Origin: Laterigemmans sp052161645
GTDB taxonomy: Bacteria; Planctomycetota; Planctomycetia; Pirellulales; Pirellulaceae
Reading direction: 5' to 3' (one strand)
DNA length: 64,000 nt
Assembly: GCA_052161645.1 (NCBI GenBank)
Contig: CP197414.1
Positions 36,671-44,760 of the stretch are shown here, piece after piece; the stretch's first letter is position 1, and each line of letters begins with the position of its first letter. A program made the position numbers and the translations under genes. The notes below the pieces were generated by a model. The model made no database searches. It was given only the letters and a program-made list of their open reading frames with translations, and was not told the DNA's origin.

Positions 36671-38383
36671 ATGAAGCGACTTGCTAACTGTTCCATGGTG
36701 ACGATCTTACTGGGCTTCTGCGCCGCGGCGCTGCTGGGTAACTCGGCTGAGGCGGTAGCTGAGTCGTGGTTAACTTATCCGGGAGGTGACGGACCCGGGC
36801 AAGGAAAACACATAGTTTTCATTGCCGCCGAGGAATCGTATCGGTCGGAATTATCGATGCCGCTGATGGCCGAGATACTCGCGCGTCATGGTTTTCGGTG
36901 TACCGTCTTATTTGCGATCGATTCAGACACAGGGACGATCGACCCCCGAGTCAAGGATAACATTCCTGGCCTCGAACAGCTTGAATCGGCGGACTTGATG
37001 GTCGCCTTCATGCGTTGGCGAGAGTTGCCCGATGAACAAATGAAACGAATCGTCGAGTATACCGAATCGGGGCGGCCAATGATCGGCATTCGCAATGCCA
37101 CGCATCCTTTCCGTTACTCCTTGCAGGGTGACAGTCCATATGCAAAGTATGATTGGGCCAGTAAAGATCCAGCCGGTGGCTGGGGACGCCAGGTGCTGGG
37201 GGAAACATGGGTCTCTCACTATGGAAAGAATCTTGTCGAAAGCACTCGTTGCCAGGTGCTGAATTTTGCCGCCAGCCATCCCATTTTTCGTGGTGTGCAC
37301 CGCAGCTTTTGGCTTCCTGATGATGTTTACGGAATCAGTGAAAAACTGGAGGGTGACAGTGAGCCGATGTTATTGGGCCAGCCGCTGGTTGGATGGTCAG
37401 CCGATGATCAGCCGGTCGCTGATAAGCCTCCCGTTCCAATCGCCTGGACGAAAAGTTACACCGGGGCGAGTGGCAAGACATCGCGAGTGTTCACGACAAC
37501 CATGGGGCATGGCGATGCCTTCAAGATAGAAGATTTTCGCCGCATGCTGACCAACGCATGTTACTGGTGTTTGCAGTTGGAAGACCGCATCGACGCGCGA
37601 TCCGATGTCGCCATTGTCGGCAATTACGAACCGGGGCCAGCCGGAGTGGCGGGTTTAAAAACAGGCGTAAAGCCCAGTGATCCCGCTTTTCAGCTGACGA
37701 CTGCCGCGGCGGTTCGGGACGTGGCCTCAGATGTCTTGCTCACGCGGGCAATGATTGACGACTTGCAACCAGGTTGGCGATCGCTCACCGCCGAGGACTT
37801 TGTTAAGGTGAACAGTGCCGACGATACGTGGAGTTGGCAAGACGGCATTTTGTATTGCACGGGACGACCAGTCAGCGTCTTGCGGACAGAAAAACGGTAT
37901 CGCAACTTTGAGCTGGTCGTGGAGTGGATGCATGAAAGGCCAGCGGGAAACAGCGGCGTATTTGTTTGGACCACGCCTCAGTCGATTGAAAAGTTAACTC
38001 AAGCCGGAAAGCCGGGGTTGCCAGCGGGGATCGAAGTGCAAGTGCTCGACCATGGCTATACCACGATGATGAAAGACCGTGGGCAAAACACCGATTGGTT
38101 TGGCACCAACGGGGACGTGTTTCCGGTGGGTGTTAAAATGACTCCGTTTCCACCTTTATCGCCCGACGGCAGTCGCAGCTATCCACGTCGCCACATGGCC
38201 AATGGACATGGGAAGTGGAATCAATATTACATTCGTGCAATCAATGGCGAACTGAGACTGTGGGTCAACGGCGAGGAGGTTTCGGGAGGCACCGGCTGTG
38301 ATCCGGCTGAGGGTTTTCTGTGTTTGGAGAGCGAAGGTTCACCGATTCAATTTCGCAAACTGCGGATCCGAGAGTTACCTTAA
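36671..38383 (+). CDS. Exported ThuA - DUF1080 fusion protein
   Basis: A 570-residue protein with a signal peptide (NCSMVTILLGFCAAALLGNS, then AEA). The first 250 residues follow ThuA, a glutamine-amidotransferase-like fold: HIVFIAAEESYRSELSMPLM, DLMVAFMRWRELPDEQMKRI, RPMIGIRNATHPF and PVPIAWTKSY...TTMGHGDAFKIEDFRR. Residues about 375-570 are DUF1080 (DTWSWQDGILYCTGRPVSVL, NFELVVEWMHERPAGNSGVF, GNWNQYYIRAINGELRLWVN-like end). The fusion is common in planctomycetes and is linked to carbohydrate degradation in the periplasm. It is the second DUF1080 protein in the window. Confidence 0.85.
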   Translation: MKRLANCSMVTILLGFCAAALLGNSAEAVAESWLTYPGGDGPGQGKHIVFIAAEESYRSELSMPLMAEILARHGFRCTVLFAIDSDTGTIDPRVKDNIPGLEQLESADLMVAFMRWRELPDEQMKRIVEYTESGRPMIGIRNATHPFRYSLQGDSPYAKYDWASKDPAGGWGRQVLGETWVSHYGKNLVESTRCQVLNFAASHPIFRGVHRSFWLPDDVYGISEKLEGDSEPMLLGQPLVGWSADDQPVADKPPVPIAWTKSYTGASGKTSRVFTTTMGHGDAFKIEDFRRMLTNACYWCLQLEDRIDARSDVAIVGNYEPGPAGVAGLKTGVKPSDPAFQLTTAAAVRDVASDVLLTRAMIDDLQPGWRSLTAEDFVKVNSADDTWSWQDGILYCTGRPVSVLRTEKRYRNFELVVEWMHERPAGNSGVFVWTTPQSIEKLTQAGKPGLPAGIEVQVLDHGYTTMMKDRGQNTDWFGTNGDVFPVGVKMTPFPPLSPDGSRSYPRRHMANGHGKWNQYYIRAINGELRLWVNGEEVSGGTGCDPAEGFLCLESEGSPIQFRKLRIRELP

Positions 38384-38483
38384 GGACGAGCGGAAGAACA
38401 AGGAACTCATCCGGACACATCAATAATGCCCGCGGCAAATACTGTTAGCTCTTGATTGTCGGATAGGTTTTTCGTGTCGTCTC

Positions 38484-38522
38484 GCGCCGCAAAGGCAGCC
38501 GTTGCTGCGACTGTTGCGGCGC
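38484..38522. terminator. Strong nested hairpin between convergent genes
   Basis: Outer stem GCGCCGCAA (38484-38492) with TTGCGGCGC (38514-38522). Inner stem GCAGC/GCTGC with loop CGTT (38495-38508). It lies between the 3' ends of the ThuA-DUF1080 gene and the coiled-coil gene, so it could serve both as a terminator, but no T-run follows on either strand. Confidence 0.5.
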
Positions 38523-38670
38523 AAGGAATGACCTTGACGCACGGCGGTTTGCCCCTTTGTGCAGATGGGGATTTACCAGCTTGCTTTCACAGTCGGGGAG
38601 CCCGCTGGCGATGCAAGTGATCGACGGAAATCCCATTGCCCAATCAAAAGCCTCGTCTCATCTTATAAAG

Positions 38671-39483
38671 TTAATGACTTGCCTCGGTGGAGGTGTTTTC
38701 TTGGGCTGAAGGAGCATTATTAGGTTTCTTTTTGGAGCCACCTCCCATTTTCGCGAGCAACCCTCGCAACCCTTTCGGCGCCTCGAGTTTGGCTAACCGT
38801 TCTTCGATGATTGCCTGTCGCGATTTAAGTTGCAGGTTTTCCTCCAACTGCGTTTGGGCCTGCTGCCGAACGTTCGCAAGTTCGGCTTGCAAAGCAGCAT
38901 TTTCTACTTGCAAGTTTCGTTGAGAATTATTCAGACCTTCCAATTCCTCTTTGATTTTACTCCAAGTTCGGCGGCCTTTCTGTTGAATCTCCTCTAGTTT
39001 TTGCTCGGACGACTCTTGATGCTGAGACGCCATCGCCTGTGTTTCACTGATCGTTTTTCGAACTTGTGAAATGATCTGGTCAACATGCATCCGCGAGCGA
39101 TCTATCGCGGAGGATTCGACCGTCTGGATTCTGGCTACGATTTCTTCCCGTTGCTTCTCCGATTTCTCGCTCCAATCTTTGGCGACCGAATTGATAATTC
39201 GTTTCGCGGTCGATTCGGCAACCTCATCGGCAGCTTCAGCAATTGCCGGCATTTGCCTCGCCACGGCCTGCTCGACTTGCTCTTCCGCGAACAGACCGAG
39301 GGACTTGCCAATATCGCTAACGCCAGATTTTAGCGAGCGACGAATCAGCTCGCTCAACATGGCTCCCATTCCGCTGGAGGTTTCCCCGATTGCGGAATCG
39401 AGCCGATCGCCCAAGGCATCAGGTTCTCGCCGGTTTGCATCGGGTTCCTCGAGATCAGATAAAATCTTGCTATTCGTTTGCAT
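38671..39483 (-). CDS. Coiled-coil protein, unknown function
   Basis: A 270-residue protein from ATG at 39483, preceded by GAGAGA; an ATG 12 bases further upstream is also possible. The N-terminal third has a hydrophobic-poor helical region (AIGETSSGMGAMLSELIRRS). The middle (residues about 90-235) is one long coiled coil (KEELEGLNNSQRNLQVENAA, LQAELANVRQQAQTQLEENL). There is a basic Gly-rich tail (LLAKMGGGSKKKPN). No signal peptide or membrane helix is evident. No family is recognised; a structural or partition-like role is only a guess. Confidence 0.6.
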   Translation of the reverse strand: MQTNSKILSDLEEPDANRREPDALGDRLDSAIGETSSGMGAMLSELIRRSLKSGVSDIGKSLGLFAEEQVEQAVARQMPAIAEAADEVAESTAKRIINSVAKDWSEKSEKQREEIVARIQTVESSAIDRSRMHVDQIISQVRKTISETQAMASQHQESSEQKLEEIQQKGRRTWSKIKEELEGLNNSQRNLQVENAALQAELANVRQQAQTQLEENLQLKSRQAIIEERLAKLEAPKGLRGLLAKMGGGSKKKPNNAPSAQENTSTEASH

Positions 39484-39956
39484 TGATTCTCTCATGATTT
39501 GATGGAGGCCGCCAAAATGCGTTTATTTCGCGACGGGGGGTAAGCAAACTACAAAGCGTTGCCAACTACGAGTGCCTGGAGCTTAGCGTAGTTTGCGGCA
39601 CGTTTCAAACGAAAAGAGCAAGCGTCAATCCCATGAGCCAGGCTTATCTCGCCATTATTTGCCGCGATGTTTTTTTCTTTAGCCATTTCAAGGGGAGAGA
39701 GGCTGCGCCGGGGTCAGGCCTTGTGTTCGGTGTTGAGGGAGGTTCGACTTGGCTGTTTGCTGGTCTCCCTTTGGCGTTAATGGGCCGTTTGATGCGTTGA
39801 CTACCACGCATTCAGTTCCCGGAGCTAATTACCAAAGTGTCACACTGGCTATGGACGACGCAAACCGTTCCATCCCCCCAGGCACTACGAGCGGTTTACG
39901 CAGGGACTCTAAGATAGATGTCCAACGCAAAGGCGGGACGTGACACTGCGACCGGG
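39484..39956. other. Intergenic region containing the left part of an inverted-repeat element
   Basis: 473 bp. The first 200 bp show only a short inverted repeat GCAAACTAC/GTAGTTTGC (39545-39594). From 39699 the sequence belongs to the inverted-repeat element described separately. A 64-codon frame (39749-39943) inside the element has no recognisable product. Confidence 0.55.
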
Positions 39957-40025
39957 CTATGCCACAGTTCGACATAACCGCAGACCTGAACACCGAAAAC
40001 AATGCCTGACCCTGGCGAAGCCTCC
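39699..40025. mobile_element. Small non-autonomous element (about 330 bp) with imperfect inverted repeats
   Basis: The left end (39699-39737) and the reverse complement of the right end (39985-40025) align over about 38 bases, with the shared core GGGTCAGGC, then TTGT and TTCGGTGTT, and about 6 mismatches. The right end falls exactly where the integrase sequence stops matching its family (after FGDQNDLRG), so the element appears to have inserted into, or replaced, the integrase C-terminus. The 250-bp interior has no coding signature. It is a MITE-like or RAYT/REP-type unit; no target duplication could be defined. Confidence 0.55.
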
Positions 40026-40841
40026 CCGCAAATCGTTCTGATCACCGAATAGGTAAGGCTGCAAGGCTTCCAACGCATCGGCAAGAATCGGGACTGCCTT
40101 TTGCTTTCCGCGGTGGGCTGTTTTGTGGGCGTCGGGACGATACATCCAAACTTCACCGCTGCGGTCAATCATTGCGGGCGTCATCCTGAATAGCTCGCTG
40201 GGACGCATCGCCGTGGCGAGTTGCAACTTCACCATCGCTTGCAGTACGGGCGTTAGGTGGGGCAAGGTGGCGTTGACGGTGGCCGCGTCAACGTTGCTTG
40301 GCTTCACTGTCTCCCGTGCTTCACCTGGGCGGAGCGGCTCGAGTGTTTCAAGTGCAACGATCCGCTGAGCGGAGACCAATTCCCTGCTGACTCCGTGCTT
40401 GATAATCCGCACGACGTTGCGGGCCTGATTGTTGGCGTACTTGCGGCTGTTCCCTGACTCAACGAAGTGATCACGCAAGCTTTCCAGCTTCAACGGGCCG
40501 AACTCCTCGGGTGATTCATCGCCGTGGCGTTCATCAAGCAACTTGCAAAGGTTGGTAAACCGATTGTGCTGGGCGTTATTGAACTCGTACCTGGGCAGTA
40601 CTCGCTTGCGGAAGTCGGCGGTGATGTCCCGAATCCGAATCTTCACCTCGGCCAAGTGCGTCGGCTGTTCGGGTGCCCGCTTGCCGTTGCTGTTGTACTC
40701 GGCCAGCAAAGCGTAGTAGCGGGCGTAGCTCTCGGGTGTGCCGTGCTTGCCCAGATAGAAGTCTTGTTAGTCAAGCCTGACGACGGCTTGCCCAGAGACG
40801 TGGAATTGGTAGGCGGGCGGCGTGTATTTCGGGCGTGGCAT
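40026..40841 (-). pseudogene. Integrase (tyrosine recombinase) relic next to tRNA-Ala
   Basis: The frame from ATG at 40841 reads MPRPKYTPPAYQFHVSGQAV...VRLD, a TAA stop at codon 25, then QDFYLGKHGTPESYARYYAL, which is how related planctomycete integrases continue. After the stop, the core-binding domain and the start of the catalytic domain are intact (QLATAMRPSELFRMTP includes the first catalytic Arg). The protein is cut at FGDQNDLRG by the inverted-repeat element, so the His-x-x-Arg and Tyr residues are missing. It is therefore dead twice over. It lies directly downstream of the 3' end of tRNA-Ala, a typical integration site. Confidence 0.85.
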
Positions 40842-40957
40842 AGGTAGCTCCAATCGTTTCGCAGTAAGTGACTACTGCGAAAGTCATTCAGAAGTGACCC
40901 ACACGCCGAAAGTGGCGGTGACGCTAAGTAGCTTCTCGGTAGGAACTAAGGTAAAAG

Positions 40958-41030
40958 TGGAGCCGAAGGGAGTCGAACCCTCGACCTCTGCATTGCGAAC
41001 GCAGCGCTCTCCCAACTGAGCTACGGCCCC
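40958..41030 (-). tRNA. tRNA-Ala (CGC)
   Basis: A 73-nt cloverleaf on the minus strand. The acceptor is GGGGCCG with CGGCTCC, including the G3-U70 identity pair of alanine tRNAs, and discriminator A. The D-arm is GCTC...GAGC. The anticodon stem is CTGCG/TGCAG with loop TTCGCAA, giving anticodon CGC. The T-arm is GAGGG, TTCGACT, CCCTT. CCA is not encoded. The integrase relic lies 117 bp beyond the 3' end. Confidence 0.96.
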
Positions 41031-41094
41031 TTTCCTCTCACGAGCAACATAAAATAGCCATTGAGGTTTGTCTAGCCGCAAACTTGTGCTGATT

Positions 41095-42528
41095 TCAGCG
41101 GCCTCGCATGCCTTGCGATTGACGCCAAGCGCTGAGTTGTTTTTGGCGACCGAACTGCTCGGTCAATGCTTCCCAGCGCTCCGTCGTTCTAGTCAACGCG
41201 GCGGCCGGGTCCAGCGTGCCTGCTAGGACTTCTCGGATCGCGGCATCGAGCTCCGCATAATAAGCTTCCGCTCCCGGTAATCGCAGGCTGGGGAGTACTT
41301 CTCCCGCTGTTAACGTGTTGACCAGCCACAGATCGTAGCGTTCACGCCAAGGATCCACGCGTGTTAGCAGCCCGGCCTCCGCTTCCTCGCTCTGTGTCGA
41401 GCCCTCGCGGATCGCGGCGAAGAGATCGCTGTTTGCCGACAATTGGGCATGCGTCTCCCGGCTAATCAACCAAGCCAAAAAGCTGCGGGCGATCGACGTT
41501 TGCCGGCAAGAACTGGCAATCAAACCCATGCTGCCGTGGTGGGATAGCACTGGACGAATCGGGGCGGTACCGAGCGGTTGCCAGCCATCAACAAACACCT
41601 CCGCTCCCTGGGGCAGCGGCCGCATTTGAAGTTTGGAGAGTTGGGCCGCACTCTCCGCGGTCCGCGCTTCCAGTTGGGTCGGCCAACCAATACCCAATCG
41701 CAATTGACCAGTGGCCAGAGCTTGCCAGACTTCGCTGGGAGTCATCAGCTGTTCAGGATAAGCAGCTCGATCGGCTGCGAGTTGCTGGAGTGCTCGTAAA
41801 TAGGGTGGCGCCGTGAGGGTCGGCTGTAGTGACTGTCGGTCGAACAGCCAAGCGCCCGAGGTTTGCGAAGCGGCACGCGACAAAAAGGCAAGAGCAGCCC
41901 AGCCCGGTGCTAATGGCTCGGCCGCTTGTCCCGCCGGTAAAGCGGCCACCGCGGTCCCGTACGCTTCCCAGCTGGAAAGCGTTTCGAGCGGAAAATCGGC
42001 GTCTCCCCATAGGACCGGGAGCACGGTTCCCATTGGTACGGAATAAAATTCGCTGCCCCAAAGCATGCCATCGGTTTTGAGAGCCGACAGCAGTGAGTCT
42101 TGCCTGACAGCCGGTGAGTCGAGGAAAACGCTGGGCAATGAGCTGACCGCTTTGGCAGCATGCAAGTCTCCCATCCGCGACGTTCGGCAGATGATGACGT
42201 CAGACGCAGCCGCACTCGAGAGCAGTGCGTCGCTGGGCACAGAGCTGATCTCCAGTGGTTGCTCCGATACGGCCGCCCAAGAGGTTTGCAGCAGCGGGAC
42301 CAAATCCGACCCATCCTCGACAATGACCCGCAGCGGAACCGAGCTGATCGCTTCACTATCGATCCCCGGCGCAGCCAGTTCCTCACCGCCAGACGATTCA
42401 GCATCATCGGGTTGTCCAGCCAAATCGGGCGTATTGCCTCCACACCCCAAGAATGTGACCAGAACTAGCGGACAAAATAGCAGTGGCCTGCCCAACAGCA
42501 GTGGCCTAAACGCTAAAGCGGGGAACAT
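41095..42528 (-). CDS. Extracellular solute-binding lipoprotein
   Basis: A 477-residue protein from ATG at 42528 (an ATG at 42561 is also in frame). A hydrophobic signal ends in LVTFLGC, a lipobox, then GGNTPDLAGQ. The body has periplasmic type II binding-protein features: VIVEDGSDLVPLLQTSWAAV, LPSVFLDSPAVRQDSLLSAL, MLWGSEFYSVPMGTVLPVLW, SWEAYGTAVAALPAG and WLISRETHAQLSANSDLFAA, as in family 1 sugar-binding proteins. No ABC permease or ATPase is adjacent, so the transport partner must lie elsewhere. It is divergent from xylB by 237 bp, which hints at a sugar ligand. Confidence 0.7.
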   Translation of the reverse strand: MFPALAFRPLLLGRPLLFCPLVLVTFLGCGGNTPDLAGQPDDAESSGGEELAAPGIDSEAISSVPLRVIVEDGSDLVPLLQTSWAAVSEQPLEISSVPSDALLSSAAASDVIICRTSRMGDLHAAKAVSSLPSVFLDSPAVRQDSLLSALKTDGMLWGSEFYSVPMGTVLPVLWGDADFPLETLSSWEAYGTAVAALPAGQAAEPLAPGWAALAFLSRAASQTSGAWLFDRQSLQPTLTAPPYLRALQQLAADRAAYPEQLMTPSEVWQALATGQLRLGIGWPTQLEARTAESAAQLSKLQMRPLPQGAEVFVDGWQPLGTAPIRPVLSHHGSMGLIASSCRQTSIARSFLAWLISRETHAQLSANSDLFAAIREGSTQSEEAEAGLLTRVDPWRERYDLWLVNTLTAGEVLPSLRLPGAEAYYAELDAAIREVLAGTLDPAAALTRTTERWEALTEQFGRQKQLSAWRQSQGMRGR

Positions 42529-42657
42529 GCGGACGCGGCGAGCCGCTGTGGAAAACAACATATGCGAAGCAAACAGCTGTAGGAAAAAAAGCGGCTGGGA
42601 ATCAGCAGTCAGCGAGATGCTGACGTTATTAACCTGGGCCTAGTTGCCGGTCAGTAT

Positions 42658-42714
42658 AACGTGTCGTTCAAGCCTTAACGTGCCGTTCAACCGACGTGCG
42701 GTACGCACTATAGT
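42658..42714 (+). promoter_or_regulatory. Candidate operator (19-bp direct repeat) and promoter upstream of xylB
   Basis: Two direct repeats, AACGTGTCGTTCAAGCC (42658-42674) and AACGTGCCGTTCAACCG (42677-42693), are spaced 19 bp start to start. The second overlaps a weak -35 (TTCAAC, 42686-42691), with TATAGT (42709-42714) 17 bp further on. This would allow a regulator to occlude RNA polymerase. It is a sequence pattern only. Confidence 0.4.
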
Positions 42715-42765
42715 ATCGCTCGGTTCATTTGTATCCCCAAGGCCACAAAGGCGGGTCAGGCAGTC

Positions 42766-44289
42766 ATGACACATTATCTCGGAATCGATATTGGCACGAG
42801 TGGCACCAAAACGTTGTTGATCGATGCGGCGGGAGCCGTGATCAGCGAAGCCTCTGCAGAGTACCCCGTACTCACGCCGCGACCGGGATGGACCGAGCAG
42901 AATCCGGAGGATTGGTGGCAAGCGACGGTGACCACCGTGCGGGAAGTGATGCAAAAATCGGGTTTAAAACCAAGTTCGGTGCGGGCTATTGGTTTAAGTG
43001 GCCAAATGCACGGATCGGTGTTTTTGGATAGTAATGATCAAGTCATCAGGCCGGCGTTGCTCTGGAACGACCAGCGCACGATGGCTGAATGTGATGAAAT
43101 TACCCAGCGGGCGGGGGGGCGAAAGAAACTGATCAAGCTCGTCGCCAACCCGGCTCTGACAGGTTTTCAGGCCCCCAAAATTTTGTGGCTGCGAAACAAC
43201 GAGCCCAAAGCGTTCAATCGGTTGGCCAAGGTCTTGTTACCCAAGGACGATGTTCGGCGGCGGTTGACTGGTGGATACGCGACGGAAGTCAGCGACGCAA
43301 GTGGCACGCTGCTGTTGGATGTGGTGAAGCGAAAGTGGAGCAAGAAGTTGTTGGCGGCTCTCGATTTGCCGGCCGACTTGCTGCCTGAAGTTTTTGAAAG
43401 CGAGGACGTGACCGGGACATTAACCAGTGAAGCAGCCGCTGAGTTGGGTTTGACGACTGAATGCAAGGTTGTCGGCGGGGCTGGCGATTGCGCCGCCGGG
43501 GCGATTGGTAACGGCATCGTTAAGGCTGGTTTGTTAAGCACCTCGATTGGCACTTCTGGCGTGGTGTTTGTGCACAGCGATGAGCCGCAATACGATCGCT
43601 TGGGCAGGTTGCATACCTTTTGCCATGCTGTCCGCGGCAAATGGCACATGATGGGTGTCAGCCTCAGCAGTGGCGGCTCGCTGCAGTGGTGGGTCGAGTC
43701 GGTGTTGCGAGGCATTGCCGAACAGCACGGAGATGCCTACGCGGAACTGACCGCCGAAGCGGCGAAGGTCGCGGCGGGTTCCCAGGGGCTGATGTTCCTG
43801 CCTTACTTGACTGGTGAAAGGACGCCGCACGCTGATCCTTTGGCCCGTGGGAGTTTTGTCGGGTTAGGTCTGAATCACGATCGCGCGGCAATGACACGCA
43901 GCGTTATGGAAGGAATCGTGTTCGCCCTCCGCGACAGCTTTGAGATCATTCGCGCAATGGAGGTGCCGATTCGTCAAGTTCGCGTCTCGGGTGGCGGCAG
44001 CAAAAACCCGTTGTTCCGTCAATTGCAGGCTGATATCTTTGGGCAGAAAGTGTCTTCTATCAAAGTTGAACAAGGCCCCGCTTTCGGTGTGGCCCTGCTG
44101 GCTGCCGTTGGTGATGGCGCTTACCCAAATATTGAAACGGCTTGCAAGAAAACGATCGAGCTAGCTGACCATACTACCGTCAATCGTCAGAATGCCAAAC
44201 TTTACGATCGCATGTTCCCAGTATTTCAAGATCTTTATAAGCAATTGAAGCCGGAGTTTGCGAGATTGGCAGAATTCACAAACGCCTGA
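42766..44289 (+). CDS. xylB: Xylulokinase
   Basis: A 507-residue FGGY sugar kinase from ATG 42766. It has HYLGIDIGTSGTKTLLID (phosphate 1 loop), RPGWTEQNPEDWW, GLSGQMHGSVFLD, RPALLWNDQRT, PLTGFQAPKILW-type region, GAGDCAAGAIGNGI (ATP-binding), MFLPYLTGERTPHADPLARG and RVSGGGSKNPLFRQLQADIF (FGGY signature 2). These follow XylB rather than glycerol kinase. It phosphorylates D-xylulose for entry into the pentose phosphate pathway. No xylose isomerase is in the window. The nearby solute-binding protein may feed it. Confidence 0.92.
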   Translation: MTHYLGIDIGTSGTKTLLIDAAGAVISEASAEYPVLTPRPGWTEQNPEDWWQATVTTVREVMQKSGLKPSSVRAIGLSGQMHGSVFLDSNDQVIRPALLWNDQRTMAECDEITQRAGGRKKLIKLVANPALTGFQAPKILWLRNNEPKAFNRLAKVLLPKDDVRRRLTGGYATEVSDASGTLLLDVVKRKWSKKLLAALDLPADLLPEVFESEDVTGTLTSEAAAELGLTTECKVVGGAGDCAAGAIGNGIVKAGLLSTSIGTSGVVFVHSDEPQYDRLGRLHTFCHAVRGKWHMMGVSLSSGGSLQWWVESVLRGIAEQHGDAYAELTAEAAKVAAGSQGLMFLPYLTGERTPHADPLARGSFVGLGLNHDRAAMTRSVMEGIVFALRDSFEIIRAMEVPIRQVRVSGGGSKNPLFRQLQADIFGQKVSSIKVEQGPAFGVALLAAVGDGAYPNIETACKKTIELADHTTVNRQNAKLYDRMFPVFQDLYKQLKPEFARLAEFTNA

Positions 44290-44308
44290 CAAAATAAAGA
44301 GGGCAGCC

Positions 44309-44332
44309 CAATGTCACAAAGGGTTGACATTG
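44309..44332 (+). terminator. Hairpin after xylB (possible terminator)
   Basis: Stem CAATGTCA/TGACATTG with an 8-base loop, 20 bp after the xylB stop and 26 bp before the riboswitch. No T-run follows, so it is a weak terminator candidate. Confidence 0.35.
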
Positions 44333-44357
44333 ACTCGCGAATCCATCAAACTTTCCG

Positions 44358-44588
44358 ACGCTGATGGTGGCCCGAGCGGCTTTGTGAGTTCGCTCGGCTA
44401 ACAGGGAACTCCGGTGGAAATCCGGGACGGTCCGGCCGCTGTAAGCCGCGAGTGATTCGTTAAATCACAAACCACGGCTCCTTCTTTTTCGAAGAGCAAC
44501 TGCTTGCTGATTCGCCATTGTCCGCATCTTGCGGGTGAGAAGGCATCGAGGCGTGGTCGCGGTGAGTCAGAAGACCTACCAGCAGCGT
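44358..44588 (+). ncRNA. Cobalamin (adenosylcobalamin-type) riboswitch
   Basis: Closing helix P1 is visible: ACGCTGATGGT (44358-44368) pairs with ACCAGCAGCGT (44578-44588) with one mismatch. Inside, CCGAGCG pairs with CGCTCGG. The conserved core AACAGGGAACTCCGGTGG, AAATCCGGGACGGTCC, GGCCGCTGTAAGCC follows. The 3' conserved box is GAGTCAGAAGACCTACC (44564-44580). These are the Rfam RF00174 hallmarks. It should bind a cobalamin and switch off the gene downstream. The next start codon, 44761, is 172 nt further on. Confidence 0.93.
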
Positions 44589-44589
44589 G

Positions 44590-44626
44590 CAACGACATGG
44601 AGCCCTCCGGTTTGGGGCGGTTGTTG
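44590..44626 (+). promoter_or_regulatory. Hairpin just after the riboswitch (possible expression platform)
   Basis: CAACGAC (44590-44596) can pair with GTTGTTG (44620-44626), with inner pairing GCCCT/GGGGC. It abuts P1, so it is placed to couple ligand binding to termination or to folding of the leader. There is no clear U-run. Confidence 0.4.
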
Positions 44627-44760
44627 TCTGAGTGTTTGCTTGGCGACATACATCGGTCTTGATTTGCGCCGCACCCATCCGCAAGTCTGCTCTGAGCGTA
44701 CGTGCGGCCAAGTAGGGTGCTCAAGCGTTCTCACGGTCTCCTGCTTAATTAGGCATCTCC

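Noticed and set aside
36502..36687. 61-codon open frame before the ThuA-DUF1080 gene
   Set aside because: It overlaps the downstream start and shows no conserved features.
39749..39943. 64-codon frame inside the inverted-repeat element
   Set aside because: No family resemblance; its codons lie within a non-coding mobile unit.
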